Shown one piece after another: positions 23,534 through 32,386 of a DNA stretch of 38,022 bases. The stretch is taken from the NCBI GenBank assembly GCA_016931455.1, contig JAFGES010000008.1:1-38022 (forward strand), read 5' to 3'. Source of the DNA: Desulfobacterales bacterium (GTDB taxonomy: Bacteria; Desulfobacterota; Desulfobacteria; Desulfobacterales; JAHDSC01). A program made the translations under genes and the position numbers. Each line of letters starts with the position of its first letter. Position 1 is the stretch's first letter. The notes beneath the pieces are model-generated. The model did not search any database. It saw nothing but the letters and a program-made list of their open reading frames with translations, and had not been told where the DNA came from.

Positions 23534-24586
23534 ATGAAAAGACATGTTTTTTTATGCAAAATCTATTTATTTTTGATTTTTGTGGTCATTTTAACGATGG
23601 CATGTGGCGGCGGAGGGGGTGGGGGCAGCAGCTCCGCAGATTTGGAACCGGCGACGATTGACCAAAATACCGCAGCCCAAGCGGTCGGAATGCTTGGTTT
23701 CAGCCAAAATCTAACTGAACTGACTGATATATCTTCCGGAATGCTTGAAGCGACTTCAGCAACAGAGAATCAGATTAAGGCGTTTCCGAAATTTATCACC
23801 CCAACCTTAAGACTTCTGGCTTCCCGTTTATTTGCCGGCAAAGATAATATTAGCATTCAAGGCAGTTACAGTGAAAAATACGATTGTGAAGATGGTGGGA
23901 TTATTTCCGAGTCTTATTCCTGGACAGGACCGGATGAACCTGAAGATTGTTCGGAAATCGTTGATCTGAAGGCTACAATTGTTGCTGACGGTTGCAAAGA
24001 ATGGGGCTATTATCTTGATGGACAATTTAAACTGTCTTTCCTTGGAGACTTATGTCAACCTTATGAAATGAATATTTCCTATTCCGATTTTCAAATGAAT
24101 TTTGATGAATTTGATATTCAAAGTGATTCTTTGAAAATCAATTTAACCGATCTTACCTACAATCCATACGATGAAATCATCACACATATGCAATTCACCA
24201 TAAACGGAGACATTTCAGGAAGCTACGTTGATGTTGATGAAAATTACAACATTGCACTGGATTATAAAAATTTTTCATTAGTCATGGATACTGTGGACGG
24301 CAAAAACATTACATTTTCCATTTCAGGGGCAATCAGCGGCGATTGCTTTGACGGATGGGTTACATATGAAACCCTAATACCTGTGCGTATTGATGAAGAA
24401 ATGGATTGCCCTACTACCGGAAAACTGAAAATTTCGGGCGATGGATCAATGATCGTTACTTTCAATGAAGATGGAAGTGTTGATGTCGGCGATGTCCACT
24501 ACAATTCTTGCAACGAACTTCCCACCGATTGTACGGTTGAGTCTGGAAAAGCAATGGCAAGGAGTACTGAATCTCCATCATCTTGA
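23534..24586 (+). CDS. putative lipoprotein of unknown function
   Basis: This 350-residue protein has a lipoprotein signal peptide: basic start MKRH, hydrophobic core 11-21, and lipobox LTMAC with acylated Cys24. Seven glycines and three serines follow as a flexible tether. The rest is acidic, rich in Asp, Ser and Tyr, with several cysteines (for example YDCEDGG, PEDCSEI, DGCKEWG, GDLCQP, EMDCPTTG, NSCNELPTDC) that may form disulfides. Strand-like repeats such as LKINLTDLTYNPYDEI suggest a beta-rich fold. It was not assigned to a family. GGAGG lies 8 nt before the ATG. It is probably anchored in the outer membrane. The patatin gene lies 88 nt downstream. Confidence 0.7.
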   Translation: MKRHVFLCKIYLFLIFVVILTMACGGGGGGGSSSADLEPATIDQNTAAQAVGMLGFSQNLTELTDISSGMLEATSATENQIKAFPKFITPTLRLLASRLFAGKDNISIQGSYSEKYDCEDGGIISESYSWTGPDEPEDCSEIVDLKATIVADGCKEWGYYLDGQFKLSFLGDLCQPYEMNISYSDFQMNFDEFDIQSDSLKINLTDLTYNPYDEIITHMQFTINGDISGSYVDVDENYNIALDYKNFSLVMDTVDGKNITFSISGAISGDCFDGWVTYETLIPVRIDEEMDCPTTGKLKISGDGSMIVTFNEDGSVDVGDVHYNSCNELPTDCTVESGKAMARSTESPSS

Positions 24587-24674
24587 TATTCTTATTGAAC
24601 CACCAGCATTGAACCCATAACCCGCGAATGATTTTCGTCGTTGGATTCGGAAGCAAACAAAGGAGGATAAAACA

Positions 24675-25697
24675 ATGTCATATAATTTCAGAAATCTCGT
24701 TTTTGAAGGCGGTGGCGTAAAAGGTATCGCATACATAGGTGCCCTTGATGTTTTATCAGAAAAAAATATCACTCCGAAAATAGAACGAATTGGAGGAACG
24801 TCGGCAGGTGCAATAAATGCGATACTATTGGGTCTATGTTTCTCCCCAAAAGAAACTAAAGAAATCTTATGGTCCTTGAATTTTAATGATTTTATGGATG
24901 ATTCATGGGGTATAGCAAGAGACACAAAAAGGCTGATTGAACAATTTGGGTGGTATAAAGGTGATTTCTTTAGAAAATGGATTGGGAAATTAATCAGACA
25001 AAAAACCGGTAATAGCGAGTCAACTTTCGCTGATATCGAAGCGATGAAGCAAAAAAACAAATTTAAATCGCTGTATTTCATGGCTACAAATTTATCTACT
25101 TCATATTCAGAGGTGTTTTCCGTAGAACACACACCACGAATGTGTGTTGCAGACGCAGTAAGGATGTCAATGTCGATTCCACTTTTTTTTGCTGCTATGC
25201 GTAGTATGCGTGGTGACGTTTATGTGGATGGTGGTGTTCTCAATAATTATCCGATAAAATTGTTTGATCGAAAAAAATACCTGATCACTGATAACTTTTC
25301 CGAAACCATCTATTACAAAAAAATAAATAAAGAAATATCTACTTCCGATAGGCCGATTTCGGAATATGTCTATAATAAAGAAACGTTAGGCTTTAGGCTC
25401 GATACAAGAGAAGAAATATCTGTTTTTCGCGATCACGCTGAGCCCCCACACAAAAAGATTGATGATTTTTTTAATTACACCTGGGGATTGATAAGTACTG
25501 TATTAGAAGCCCAGCAAAATGCACATTTGCATAGCGACGATTGGGCTAGAACCGTATATATAGATACCATCGGGGTTAATACCACGGATTTTGATTTAAC
25601 CGATGCTAAAAAAAAGGAGCTGGTAAAATCAGGAAGGGAAGGAGCCGTTAAGTACTTCGAATGGTTCGATAATGCTATTGATGCACCAAACAAATAA
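24675..25697 (+). CDS. patatin-like phospholipase
   Basis: This 340-residue protein has the patatin Ser-Asp dyad. Oxyanion loop EGGGVKGIAYIGAL is at 11-24, nucleophile Ser43 is in GGTSAGA, and Asp185 is in YVDGGVLNNYP. It should hydrolyse acyl ester bonds in phospholipids or related lipids. No signal peptide is seen, so it is probably cytoplasmic or secreted by an unusual route. The C-terminal 150 residues are polar and unassigned. GGAGG lies 8 nt before ATG 24675. No cyclic-nucleotide synthase or other defence gene is adjacent. It may be co-transcribed with the upstream lipoprotein gene. Confidence 0.88.
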   Translation: MSYNFRNLVFEGGGVKGIAYIGALDVLSEKNITPKIERIGGTSAGAINAILLGLCFSPKETKEILWSLNFNDFMDDSWGIARDTKRLIEQFGWYKGDFFRKWIGKLIRQKTGNSESTFADIEAMKQKNKFKSLYFMATNLSTSYSEVFSVEHTPRMCVADAVRMSMSIPLFFAAMRSMRGDVYVDGGVLNNYPIKLFDRKKYLITDNFSETIYYKKINKEISTSDRPISEYVYNKETLGFRLDTREEISVFRDHAEPPHKKIDDFFNYTWGLISTVLEAQQNAHLHSDDWARTVYIDTIGVNTTDFDLTDAKKKELVKSGREGAVKYFEWFDNAIDAPNK

Positions 25698-25730
25698 ACC
25701 CCAACATTGGGGTAAAATCTATCAGGATAG

Positions 25731-25752
25731 GGGTGCTCATCGCTGAGCACCC
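25731..25752. terminator. hairpin after the patatin gene
   Basis: GGGTGCTCA (25731-25739) and TGAGCACCC (25744-25752) form nine perfect pairs around a TCGC loop. It lies 33 nt after the stop codon, without a long T-run. A smaller CCCCA/TGGGG hairpin lies just before it (25699-25712). It may stop or stabilise transcript ends. A similar but decayed sequence is at 22076-22103. Confidence 0.45.
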
Positions 25753-25887
25753 TTCCCATTTGGGATATCTCACATTTCGCTTTGTCACAGCCATTTGCAG
25801 AAGGTTGATGTTTCATATAAAACAGTAGATAATTTTCCCAATCAGTGTTTGTTCAGATATAAATTTTATCATAGGTAAAATCCTCTC

Positions 25888-27105
25888 ATGGCAAATGATG
25901 ATCTTTCATTATTGAAGATTAAAAAATCAGATAAGTTGGGAAGGTTAAAAAGACGAAAAAAAACCGTTTACTGGGTGACGGTAATTATTTTCATTTTCAT
26001 GGCAGCGGTTCTGTACTCTACAGGCATTATTCGGCCGGCTGTTTCAGTTGAGGTTGTCAGTGTCTCCAGGATCTATCCCTATCAAAGTTTCACGCTGTTA
26101 AATGCCAGTGGTTATGTGGTTGCCCAGCGAAAGGCTGCGGTTGCCTCCAAGATAACCGGGCGTCTGATTGCTCTCATGGTAACCGAAGGCAGCCCCGTTA
26201 GGAAAGGACAAGTCATTGCCCGTTTAGAGAATGAAGATGCCGTTGCTGCGCAGAAACAGAGGCAGGCGAATCTGGAATTAAGTTTGGCGAAAGTCGAACA
26301 GGCCAAGGCGGAACTGAGGGAAACGACGCTCAATTATAATCGATACCGGCAATTGATTCAAGAGGGTGCCGTATCTCAGGTGGATTTTGATCGTGTGGAA
26401 AGCAGGTATAAAATTACAAAAGCAGCACTTGAGGCGGCTGAAGCGGCAGTGAAGGTCAGTCGCGCCGCACTTTTGAGTGCTGATGTGATGGTTCAATACG
26501 CTTACATTCATGCGCCTTTTGATGCCGTCGTACTGACCAAAAACGCCGACATCGGTGATATCGTAACGCCTCTCGGCGCTGCCGCAAACGCTAAAGCTGC
26601 TGTAGTAACCATAGCTGATATGACTTCACTTCAGGTCGAAGCCGATGTCTCCGAATCCAACGTCGAGCGGGTCAAAATCGGACAACCCTGTGAAATTCAA
26701 CTGGATGCTCTCCCTGAAACCCCTTTCCCCGGTGTGGTCGATACCATCGTGCCGACAGCCGACCGCACCAAGGCAACGATTATGGTGAAGGTGAGGTTTC
26801 TTCAAATGGATCCTCGCATTCTGCCTGAAATGAGTGCCAAGGTTTCTTTTCTCTCGAGAGAAATCCGATCGGATGAGCGTGCTCTGCGCACGGTCGTTGA
26901 TCGCTCCGGCATCGTCTTGCAAGGAAGTGAGTATTTTGTATTTCTGATTAGAAAAAACAGAGCGCTAAAAACGCCGGTGCGCATTGGCGCCGAGTTCGGG
27001 AATATGGTGGAAATCATAGATGGTTTAAGGGTTGAAGAAAAAATCGTTTCAAACCCGACCAAGGATTTGAAACCCGATTCAAGGATTAAGGTCATCGAAT
27101 ATTGA
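25888..27105 (+). CDS. HlyD/MacA-type periplasmic adaptor protein
   Basis: This 405-residue membrane-fusion protein has a short basic cytoplasmic tail and one transmembrane anchor at about 27-46. The lipoyl-like half VVAQRKAAVASKITGRLIALMVTEGSPVRKGQVIARLE is followed by an alpha-hairpin of about 90 residues (KQRQANLELSLAKVEQAKAELRE...), the second lipoyl half (YAYIHAPFDAVVLTKNADIGDIV) and beta-barrel/membrane-proximal domains (VEADVSESNVERVKIGQPCEIQLDA). It bridges an inner-membrane ABC transporter to an outer-membrane channel or accepts the substrate. It is first in a four-gene transporter operon. No TolC-type gene is present in the window. Confidence 0.88.
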   Translation: MANDDLSLLKIKKSDKLGRLKRRKKTVYWVTVIIFIFMAAVLYSTGIIRPAVSVEVVSVSRIYPYQSFTLLNASGYVVAQRKAAVASKITGRLIALMVTEGSPVRKGQVIARLENEDAVAAQKQRQANLELSLAKVEQAKAELRETTLNYNRYRQLIQEGAVSQVDFDRVESRYKITKAALEAAEAAVKVSRAALLSADVMVQYAYIHAPFDAVVLTKNADIGDIVTPLGAAANAKAAVVTIADMTSLQVEADVSESNVERVKIGQPCEIQLDALPETPFPGVVDTIVPTADRTKATIMVKVRFLQMDPRILPEMSAKVSFLSREIRSDERALRTVVDRSGIVLQGSEYFVFLIRKNRALKTPVRIGAEFGNMVEIIDGLRVEEKIVSNPTKDLKPDSRIKVIEY

Positions 27106-27809
27106 TAAAAAGTGCGACTCCGATTGTTGAAATCAGACATTTAAGCAAAACTTATATCCGCGGTGATTATAAGATTCCGGTGTTGGAAGATATTACCTTT
27201 GACGTTATGGCGGGTGAATTTTTGGCTCTCATGGGACCATCGGGATCCGGAAAAAGTACGCTGCTGAATCTCATTGCCGGGATTGATCATGCGGACAGCG
27301 GGCAGATTATAATTGGGGGCGATCATATTACATCTTTTTCCGAAACACAGCTATCCCTTTGGCGTGCCAATCATGTGGGTTTTATATTTCAGTTCTATAA
27401 CCTTATCCCCGTCTTAACCGCCCTGGAAAATGTAGAACTTCCGCTTCACCTGACAGACCTTTCGAGGAAGGAGCGGCGTGAGCATGCCGCAATCGCACTG
27501 AGCTTGGTCAATTTGAAAAATCGAATGGATCATTATCCCGGCCAGTTATCCGGCGGTGAGCAGCAGCGGGTCGCCATAGCCCGTGCAGTTGTTACCGATC
27601 CGACGATACTGGTGGCCGATGAACCCACAGGTGATCTGGATCTGGCTTCTGCAGAAGATATTCTTAGTCTGATGGAACAACTGAATTTACAATCCGGTAT
27701 GACAATTATCATGGTGACGCATGACCCTCGCGCAGCGGAGAAAGCCAAAGTTCTCAGACATCTGGAAAAGGGGGTTTTAAGCCATGCTCATTTTCAAAAT
27801 CCTTATTAA
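27102..27809 (+). CDS. MacB/LolD-type ABC transporter ATPase
   Basis: This 235-residue ATPase has Walker A GPSGSGKST (about 45-53), Q-loop FIFQFYNLIPVLTALENVELPL (typical of the LolD/MacB group), signature LSGGEQQRVAIARAV, Walker B ILVADEPTGDLD and H-loop VTHDPRAA. The only start in frame near the expected position is TTG 27102, which overlaps the adaptor stop codon (TTGA). This is a likely case of translational coupling. It energises the two permeases that follow, as a mechanotransmission-type exporter. Confidence 0.9.
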   Translation: MIKSATPIVEIRHLSKTYIRGDYKIPVLEDITFDVMAGEFLALMGPSGSGKSTLLNLIAGIDHADSGQIIIGGDHITSFSETQLSLWRANHVGFIFQFYNLIPVLTALENVELPLHLTDLSRKERREHAAIALSLVNLKNRMDHYPGQLSGGEQQRVAIARAVVTDPTILVADEPTGDLDLASAEDILSLMEQLNLQSGMTIIMVTHDPRAAEKAKVLRHLEKGVLSHAHFQNPY

Positions 27810-28941
27810 AAATGCATTTCGCCGCAAGCTTCGGACTGCACTAACCATTCTGGGCCTTGCGATTGCCATTTTATCCTTTGGTTTTCTGCGTACCGTTATC
27901 AGTGCCTGGTATGCCGGTGTAGAAGCTTCATCGGCAAATCGGTTGATTACGAGAAATGCCGTATCACTTATCTTTCCCCTTCCGATTTCATATAAAGAAA
28001 AGATCCGTCAAATCAACGGCGTAAAGGATGTATCTTACGGAAACTGGTTTGGCGGTGTTTATATCGATAAAAAGAATTTTTTTCCCAATTTTGCAATTGA
28101 GCCGGAAAGTTATTTAAAAATCTATAAAGAATTTATTTTACCTGAAGATCAGAGAATAGACTTTCTCAAAGATCGAAGAGGATTTGTCGCCGGACGTAAC
28201 CTTGCCGCCAAATACGGCTGGAAAATCGGTGACATAGTGACTTTGCAAGGCACTATTTTTCCGGGTGACTGGGAGCTTATCTTACGAGGTGTATATCGAG
28301 GAAAAGATAAAATCACCGATGAAAATCAGTTCTTTTTTCACTGGAATTACCTCAATGAGAATCTGAAAAAAACTTCACCTTTGCGAGCCGATCAGGTCGG
28401 TTACTATGTAATCGAGCTGACCGGAGCGGACAAGGCAGGACAGGTTAGCATGGATGTGGACGCAGTTTTTAAAAATTCGAGGGCCGAGACCTTGACTGAA
28501 ACGGAAAAAGCCTTTCAGCAGAGCTTTGTGTCCATGAGCGAAGCAATTGTCATAACGATACAAGTCGTGTCCTTTATGGTCATTGTTATTATCATGGCTG
28601 TGGTGGCAAATACCATGGCAATGACTACCCGAGAACGAATCGGTGAATACGCTGTTTTAAAAACTTTGGGATTTAGCGGTCGATGGATTGCTGCCTTGAT
28701 CTTCGGAGAGTCCCTTGTGATTGCCTTTATCGGCTGCGTATTTGGAATCGTTTTGACATTTCCGGCCGCCAAAGTCTTCAGTAAAAATCTCTCTACTTTT
28801 TTCCCCGTATTTAATATTGAAATAAAAACCGTGTGTCTGGATATTATTGCTGCCTTTTGGGTCGGAATTATTGCTGCCGTCATTCCCACGTGGCAGGCCG
28901 TAAAAATTCGTATTGCCGACGGCCTGAGAAGGATCGGATAA
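27784..28941 (+). CDS. MacB/FtsX-family ABC permease, first subunit
   Basis: This 385-residue protein has one N-terminal transmembrane helix (about 17-38), a large periplasmic domain of MacB_PCD type to about residue 250, and three C-terminal helices with the FtsX pattern (MTTRERIGEYAVLKTLGFSGRWIAALIFGESLVIAFIGCVFGIVL). GGGGG lies about 8 nt before ATG 27784, which is inside the ATPase gene (26-nt overlap). It likely pairs with the next permease as a heterodimer. Confidence 0.88.
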   Translation: MLIFKILIKNAFRRKLRTALTILGLAIAILSFGFLRTVISAWYAGVEASSANRLITRNAVSLIFPLPISYKEKIRQINGVKDVSYGNWFGGVYIDKKNFFPNFAIEPESYLKIYKEFILPEDQRIDFLKDRRGFVAGRNLAAKYGWKIGDIVTLQGTIFPGDWELILRGVYRGKDKITDENQFFFHWNYLNENLKKTSPLRADQVGYYVIELTGADKAGQVSMDVDAVFKNSRAETLTETEKAFQQSFVSMSEAIVITIQVVSFMVIVIIMAVVANTMAMTTRERIGEYAVLKTLGFSGRWIAALIFGESLVIAFIGCVFGIVLTFPAAKVFSKNLSTFFPVFNIEIKTVCLDIIAAFWVGIIAAVIPTWQAVKIRIADGLRRIG

Positions 28942-28942
28942 G

Positions 28943-30109
28943 ATGATGGTTCCCTTCTCATACAGTTTTCGAAACCTATGGACCAGGCGTTTGACCACGA
29001 TTCTCACGATTTTCGGCATGGCCCTTGTAGTATGCGTCTTTGCATCCATCCTTATGCTCGCCGAAGGGTTGCAAAAAACTTTAGTGCAGACCGGATCGGA
29101 TGATAACGTTATCGTTATTCGGAAAGGCAGCGGCACGGAAGTCCAGAGCGGGGTGGAAAGGCAACAAGCTTCCATTATCGAAACAATGCCCGAGATTGCA
29201 ATCGGCATGGACGGTAAAAAACGCGTTGCAAAGGAGATTGTCGTCCTGATATCGATTCCCAAGCGAAAAACCGGCAAACCTTCAAACGTCGTCATTCGAG
29301 GTATTCAAGGACCTTCGATAAGCCTTAGGCCCCAGGTGAAGCTGATCGCGGGTCGCCTGCCGCGGACAGGCTTGTCCGAAGTCATGGTTGGTTTGAGCCT
29401 GACAGACAAATTTAAGGGGATAGAGCTTAATCAAAAGATTTGCTGCGGATTACGCAACTGGATGATAGTCGGCATTTTCGATGCCGGAAACACAGGTTTC
29501 AACTCAGAGATCTGGGGTGATGTGGATCAACTGATGCAGGCATTCAGACGACCTGTATATTCCTCAGTGATTTTTCAATTGAGCAACCCATCGATGTTTC
29601 AGGAAGTGAAATTGCGTATCGCCAATGATCCCCGCCTGAGCCTGGAAGCCAAAAGGGAAACGCAGTACTATCTGGAACAGTCCGAGATGATGGCAAAATT
29701 TCTTCGAATCCTTGGTTTGTCTCTTACGATCATTTTTTCCATTGGTGCAACTATCGGAGCCATGATTACCATGTATGCCGCCGTTGCCAACCGAACGGCC
29801 GAAATAGGAACATTGCGAGCCCTTGGATTTCAGAGAAAGGCCGTACTGGTAAGTTTTCTAACGGAGTCTTTGCTTCTCGGCTTTTTAGGAGGCTGTACAG
29901 GATTGTTTTTTGCATCGTTTATGCAGTTTTTTACCGTTTCGACGGTCAACTTCCAGACATTTTCCGAACTGGCCTTTCGCTTCAACTTAACCGTCAAAAC
30001 TGTGTATTCGGCATTTATTTTTTCAATTCTGATGGGATTTATAGGCGGCATAATTCCAGCCATTCAAGCTTCTCGAATGACCATTGTAGATGCGTTGCGG
30101 GCTGTCTGA
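28943..30109 (+). CDS. MacB/FtsX-family ABC permease, second subunit
   Basis: This 388-residue protein has the same layout as its neighbour: an N-terminal helix at about 18-40 (LTTILTIFGMALVVCVFASIL), a periplasmic domain, and a C-terminal three-helix FtsX unit (NRTAEIGTLRALGFQRKAVLVSFLTESLLLGFLGGCTGLFF). AAGGAT precedes two consecutive ATGs (28943 and 28946). The pair of different permeases with one ATPase and one adaptor resembles lipoprotein-sorting or peptide/antibiotic export systems. The substrate is unknown. Confidence 0.88.
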   Translation: MMVPFSYSFRNLWTRRLTTILTIFGMALVVCVFASILMLAEGLQKTLVQTGSDDNVIVIRKGSGTEVQSGVERQQASIIETMPEIAIGMDGKKRVAKEIVVLISIPKRKTGKPSNVVIRGIQGPSISLRPQVKLIAGRLPRTGLSEVMVGLSLTDKFKGIELNQKICCGLRNWMIVGIFDAGNTGFNSEIWGDVDQLMQAFRRPVYSSVIFQLSNPSMFQEVKLRIANDPRLSLEAKRETQYYLEQSEMMAKFLRILGLSLTIIFSIGATIGAMITMYAAVANRTAEIGTLRALGFQRKAVLVSFLTESLLLGFLGGCTGLFFASFMQFFTVSTVNFQTFSELAFRFNLTVKTVYSAFIFSILMGFIGGIIPAIQASRMTIVDALRAV

Positions 30110-30254
30110 GCAAAAAAGAAAATGTTTTCTTCAAAATATTGCTTTAATGGATAGGATACCGTATAAACAGAGCGAACGTGAAATGAATCATTATTTCTGT
30201 GCATATTTATAGTTTGCAAATCCACGATATGAATGCCTGTTGGAGGTGGGCAAT

Positions 30255-30674
30255 ATGTTTAAAAATATTCTAGTACCGGTTGATTTTTCCAAGAAAAATA
30301 CTCAAACACTGGATATCGCAATGAATCTGGCATTTAAATCCAAAGGTAAGGTTACATTGCTACATATAATTGAAATTATTTCTGATACAACATTTAACGA
30401 GTTTCAGGAGTTTTATCTCACACTCGAAAAACGTTCCCAGCAAGACATGACGTCTCTGGTGGCACCGCATGAAAAGAGTTCGGTAGACATCGAAACTAAA
30501 ATTGTATATGGAAACCGGACACGCGAGATACTCAGACATGCTGAAAATAACAATATCGATTTGATCGTATTGCATTCTCATAAAATTGATTTCAACGAAC
30601 CCACTTTAGGCTGGGGAACCATCAGCCATAAGGTCGGCATCTTATCTCAATGCCCGGTCATGCTGGTTAAGTAA
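30255..30674 (+). CDS. universal stress protein (UspA family)
   Basis: This 139-residue cytoplasmic protein from ATG 30255 has GGAGGTGG as its ribosome binding site. It opens MFKNILVPVDFSKKNTQTLDIAMNLAF, the UspA nucleotide-binding start, and ends GWGTISHKVGILSQCPVMLVK, a variant of the usual GxxG-(9)-G(S/T) ATP loop, so nucleotide binding is uncertain. VYGNRTREILRHAENNNIDLIVLHSH is the mid-family motif. It probably acts in stress adaptation. It lies 17 nt before a small membrane protein gene, likely an operon. Confidence 0.9.
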   Translation: MFKNILVPVDFSKKNTQTLDIAMNLAFKSKGKVTLLHIIEIISDTTFNEFQEFYLTLEKRSQQDMTSLVAPHEKSSVDIETKIVYGNRTREILRHAENNNIDLIVLHSHKIDFNEPTLGWGTISHKVGILSQCPVMLVK

Positions 30675-30691
30675 TTGAAGATGAAGGGAAT

Positions 30692-31060
30692 ATGAAAGTT
30701 AATTTTAAAAGATATTTTTTATACTTGATCCGATGGCAATTATCTACCCCGATTCTTGCAGTTTGTGTCGTATTTTTTGCAACATTAGGCGCAACGTGGT
30801 CCACCGTTATAGCTAATCTTATCGGCGGTCTCATATTCTTCTGGGTGGATCGATTTATTTTTCAGTCTGAAAAACTAGATGCTTCTTGGCAGGTCAAAGA
30901 AAAAGTTAAATGTGTTGACTGTGGGTCTATTGCAAGAGGCTATCGTTTAGTTAAAACAAAAAATTATGATCGAACAAATGACAAATCACCTCAATTTAGA
31001 TGCGAAAAATGTTCTCAGGAGAAAACTCAACAATTAAGAAAAACGGGTATACAAATTTAA
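30692..31060 (+). CDS. small membrane protein with C-terminal zinc ribbon
   Basis: This 122-residue protein has two hydrophobic segments (about 19-35 and 38-56) and a soluble C-terminal tail with two CxxC knuckles, Cys74/Cys77 and Cys104/Cys107, spaced like a zinc ribbon. I do not recognise a named family. The tail is basic. GAAGGG precedes the ATG closely. Placement directly after UspA suggests a stress-linked membrane protein, but no function can be assigned. Confidence 0.65.
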   Translation: MKVNFKRYFLYLIRWQLSTPILAVCVVFFATLGATWSTVIANLIGGLIFFWVDRFIFQSEKLDASWQVKEKVKCVDCGSIARGYRLVKTKNYDRTNDKSPQFRCEKCSQEKTQQLRKTGIQI

Positions 31061-31119
31061 TACTGGGTAATTTTATCGTTTGCTTGAATTGTTTTGTTAG
31101 GACGGGGAAGAAAAAGAAC

Positions 31120-31148
31120 TTGACAAGGATTGCGAAGCAATTTAATAA
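31120..31148 (+). promoter_or_regulatory. possible promoter upstream of the cobalamin riboswitch
   Basis: A perfect TTGACA (31120-31125) is followed after 17 nt by TAATAA (31143-31148), a weak -10. It would start transcription about 25 nt before the riboswitch core. Confidence 0.4.
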
Positions 31149-31177
31149 AAACGACCAAAAATAATATAAAGTGTACT

Positions 31178-31346
31178 TGATGGTGCTTAGTTAGCAGCTT
31201 AATAGGGAAGCCGGTGAGAATCCGGCACGGACCCGCCGCTGTAATCGGGGACAAAACCCGCAGTATGCCACTTCCCTGAAAAAATAAACAGGGTGGGAAG
31301 GCGCAGGTAAGTAGGATGATCCGAAAGTCAGAAGACCTGCCATCGA
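31178..31346 (+). promoter_or_regulatory. cobalamin (B12) riboswitch
   Basis: The conserved elements appear in order. GGGAAGCCGGTGAGAATCC followed by GGCACGGACCCGCCGCTGT is the aptamer core. GCCACTTCCC pairs with GGGAAGGCGC. AGGATGATCCGAAAGTCAG AAGACCTGCC closes the 3' side. It binds adenosylcobalamin or a related corrinoid and is followed by a strong terminator, so the downstream outer-membrane protein should be repressed when corrinoid is plentiful. Confidence 0.95.
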
Positions 31347-31370
31347 AGTAATCGTTTTGTGGAGATGGAA

Positions 31371-31404
31371 AATCCTCAAGCTATTTGCTTGGGGATTTTT
31401 TTTA
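31371..31404 (+). terminator. terminator of the cobalamin riboswitch
   Basis: AATCCTCAAGC (31371-31381) pairs with GCTTGGGGATT (31387-31397) with one G-U across a 5-nt loop and leads into eight Ts. It lies 56 nt before the porin start codon, the usual place for a riboswitch-controlled terminator. Confidence 0.85.
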
Positions 31405-31459
31405 TTTTAAGGCATAGAAGTTGAACGATAATTTTTTTATGTAGAAGGACTCGAAGATT

Positions 31460-32386
31460 ATGTTAAAAAAATCTATTCTTATCTTGTTGTTGGTCGGCTT
31501 TGCTTTTTTCGCCAGTAACTTTTATAGGGCTGAAGCTTATAACCAGAATCCGAATCTGAATTTAGGATCAACAGGGTCTTTGGAAGGGGTTTTGCCTCCC
31601 CCCGGTTTCTATTTTACCTTATACAATGCATACTATACTGCAAGCAGCTTTCGAGATGGTGATGGAAAAAAACTTCCCGGTAGCAATGAAATTGATGTGG
31701 TTGTGTTAGTCCCCCAGTTTACCTATGTATCTTCTCAAAAAATATTCGGGCTGACTCCCGGTTTGCAGGCGATTTGTGCACTTCAGGGACTTGATGTCGA
31801 TTCCGATCTGGGATTTGAATCCGGAAGAAGCGGATTTGGTGATCTTTGTGTGGGGCCCTTTCTAGGAGGAAATTTTAAACCCACCGAAAGCAGCATTTTT
31901 TTCTACAACGCTGAAGTTAGTTTCTATTTGCCTATTGGCCGATATGATAATAAAAAGGCGATCAATCCGGGAGCAAATTTATATACGGTAGAGCCCTGGA
32001 TTAATTTTACCTGGTTGCTTCCGCATGGTTTTGAGATAAGTTCCAGATTGCATTACACCTATAACGCAAAAAACCATGATTTCGGTCCGGAGAGTTTTGA
32101 TATGCAACCTGGACAGGCGTTTCACATGAATTACGCAGCGACAAAATCGGTTTTTAATGAAAATTTCAGGCTTGGAGTTTGCGGGTACTATTTGAAGCAA
32201 TTAAACGAAGATAAAATTGAGGGAAAGCATGTACCTGATTCTAAAGAACAGGTTTTTGCAATTGGGCCGACAGCTGTTTTAAATTATAAAGGAACTTTTT
32301 TCAGTTTAAATACCATGTACGAAACTGAAGTTGAAAACCGAACAAAAGGAATAAAATCAGTTCTGCGAATTATTTATAAATTTTAA
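31460..32386 (+). CDS. outer-membrane beta-barrel protein (phenol-degradation meta-pathway/transporter-like family)
   Basis: This 308-residue exported protein has a signal peptide (core 6-19, cleavage near AEA-YN at about 26). The mature sequence has alternating hydrophobic/polar strands and the pattern of the Phenol_MetA_deg-like barrel family: LPPPGFYFTLYNAYYTASSFRDGDG near the start, GFGDLCVGPFLGGNF midway, YTVEPWINFTWLLPHGFEISSRLHYTYN, and a final aromatic residue (IIYKF) as in barrel proteins. The family is thought to transport hydrophobic or aromatic compounds. Here it directly follows a cobalamin riboswitch, so corrinoid uptake is an alternative. There is no TonB box, so it is not a BtuB homologue. 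GGACTCG precedes the ATG. Confidence 0.75.
   Translation: MLKKSILILLLVGFAFFASNFYRAEAYNQNPNLNLGSTGSLEGVLPPPGFYFTLYNAYYTASSFRDGDGKKLPGSNEIDVVVLVPQFTYVSSQKIFGLTPGLQAICALQGLDVDSDLGFESGRSGFGDLCVGPFLGGNFKPTESSIFFYNAEVSFYLPIGRYDNKKAINPGANLYTVEPWINFTWLLPHGFEISSRLHYTYNAKNHDFGPESFDMQPGQAFHMNYAATKSVFNENFRLGVCGYYLKQLNEDKIEGKHVPDSKEQVFAIGPTAVLNYKGTFFSLNTMYETEVENRTKGIKSVLRIIYKF

Noticed and set aside
24675-25697. Patatin as a CBASS-type antiphage effector
   Set aside because: No cyclase, ubiquitin-like or other defence gene is adjacent. The neighbours are a lipoprotein and an ABC system.
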